From positions 542,501-606,500 of the forward strand of contig JAYKKM010000056.1 of assembly GCA_035772405.1 (NCBI GenBank): DNA of 64,000 nucleotides, in the 5' to 3' direction. Below the pieces are notes generated by a model. That model ran no database searches. It was given only the letters and a program-made list of their open reading frames with translations, and was not told where the DNA came from. Both the position numbers and the translations under genes were made by a program. The stretch comes from Chrysogorgia sp. JL179-B06 (lineage: Eukaryota > Cnidaria > Anthozoa > Scleralcyonacea > Chrysogorgiidae). This document shows, in pieces, positions 63,698 to 64,000 of this stretch (its first letter is position 1; every line of letters begins with the position of its first letter).

Positions 63698-64000
63698 TAA
63701 GTACTAAACCTTTTACTTTTTTGATAAAAAACAAATTTGTTGTTGTTTTAATATAATTTATAACTCATTGAATTATTACACAAATGACAATTGCGTGAAT
63801 TGACAAATACAAAAACAGTAAAACACGAGCCATAGCCTGCAGGCGAGTGTTTTTTACTTTTTAGTTTTTCGAAAGTTTTTCAGTTTCAGAGTATCCAAAC
63901 ACGAAAAAACCATTTGGTATTTCTTTCATAAAATAATCACAAGTAAATATACATGTAATGTAATATACCTTCGATATTTTCAAAAAATCGTTTTGGTGGG

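Overview
The window is AT-rich metazoan nuclear DNA, most probably from a cnidarian or similar marine invertebrate. It shows intron-style splice signals, THAP, hAT, Mutator-like, Crypton, Penelope, Ty3/gypsy and LINE remnants, many foldback MITEs and CCCTAA-type repeats. I saw no prokaryotic gene organisation outside the integrated virus. The organism call is inference from repeat content.

Bases 1-14446 are the right-hand part of an endogenous virus of the Polinton/Maverick (adintovirus-like) kind. Leftward genes are the N-terminal part of a double-jelly-roll major capsid protein (running off the left edge), a coiled-coil/membrane structural protein in two frames, a DDE integrase with a C-terminal chromodomain, and a small jelly-roll-like capsid candidate. 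Rightward genes start 17 bp away: a large late protein with 26-residue repeats and a C-terminal membrane segment, a fibre-like protein, a two-TM SLATT-like protein, a BRO-N/VRR-nuclease/zinc-finger fusion, four small conserved-looking proteins, a VLTF3-like transcription factor, a 59-residue zinc finger and a protein-primed family B DNA polymerase. Three genic breaks are +1 shifts in A6-A7 runs. Nearly every gene has a short TATA-rich motif just before its ATG, which together with the VLTF3-like gene suggests the element controlled its own transcription. The right end has a 26-bp repeat array, a TTGACC array and a 130-bp palindrome ending in ACTACTACT. Packaging ATPase and protease genes are not seen and would be expected left of base 1.

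Bases 14447-16650 hold a broken three-exon THAP-domain transposase-like gene. The virus appears to sit in its next intron. From about 16.7 kb to the end the window is a stack of mobile-element fragments: foldback MITEs (17763, 18890, 30201, 32835, 33673, 41551), hAT elements (20310-22357, 31787-34750, 43267-45901), a LINE split by an insertion (22440-27185), two broken Mutator-like transposase genes (27961-30052; 58536-60387), a gypsy copy cut by two later insertions (31297-35299), LINE 3' ends, two head-to-head Penelope copies with hammerhead-like motifs (51746-54976), a Crypton-type tyrosine recombinase between inverted repeats (55166-56791), a triple nest (Penelope / TIR element / Mutator-like, 57320-61352) and a long-TIR element (61623-63111).

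Very little looks like ordinary host gene sequence. Candidates are one conserved-looking exon at 39717-40046 and a short spliced exon near 63643. Most elements are broken by stops, frameshifts or nesting, so the region behaves as a transposon graveyard in which the virus and several MITEs are comparatively intact.
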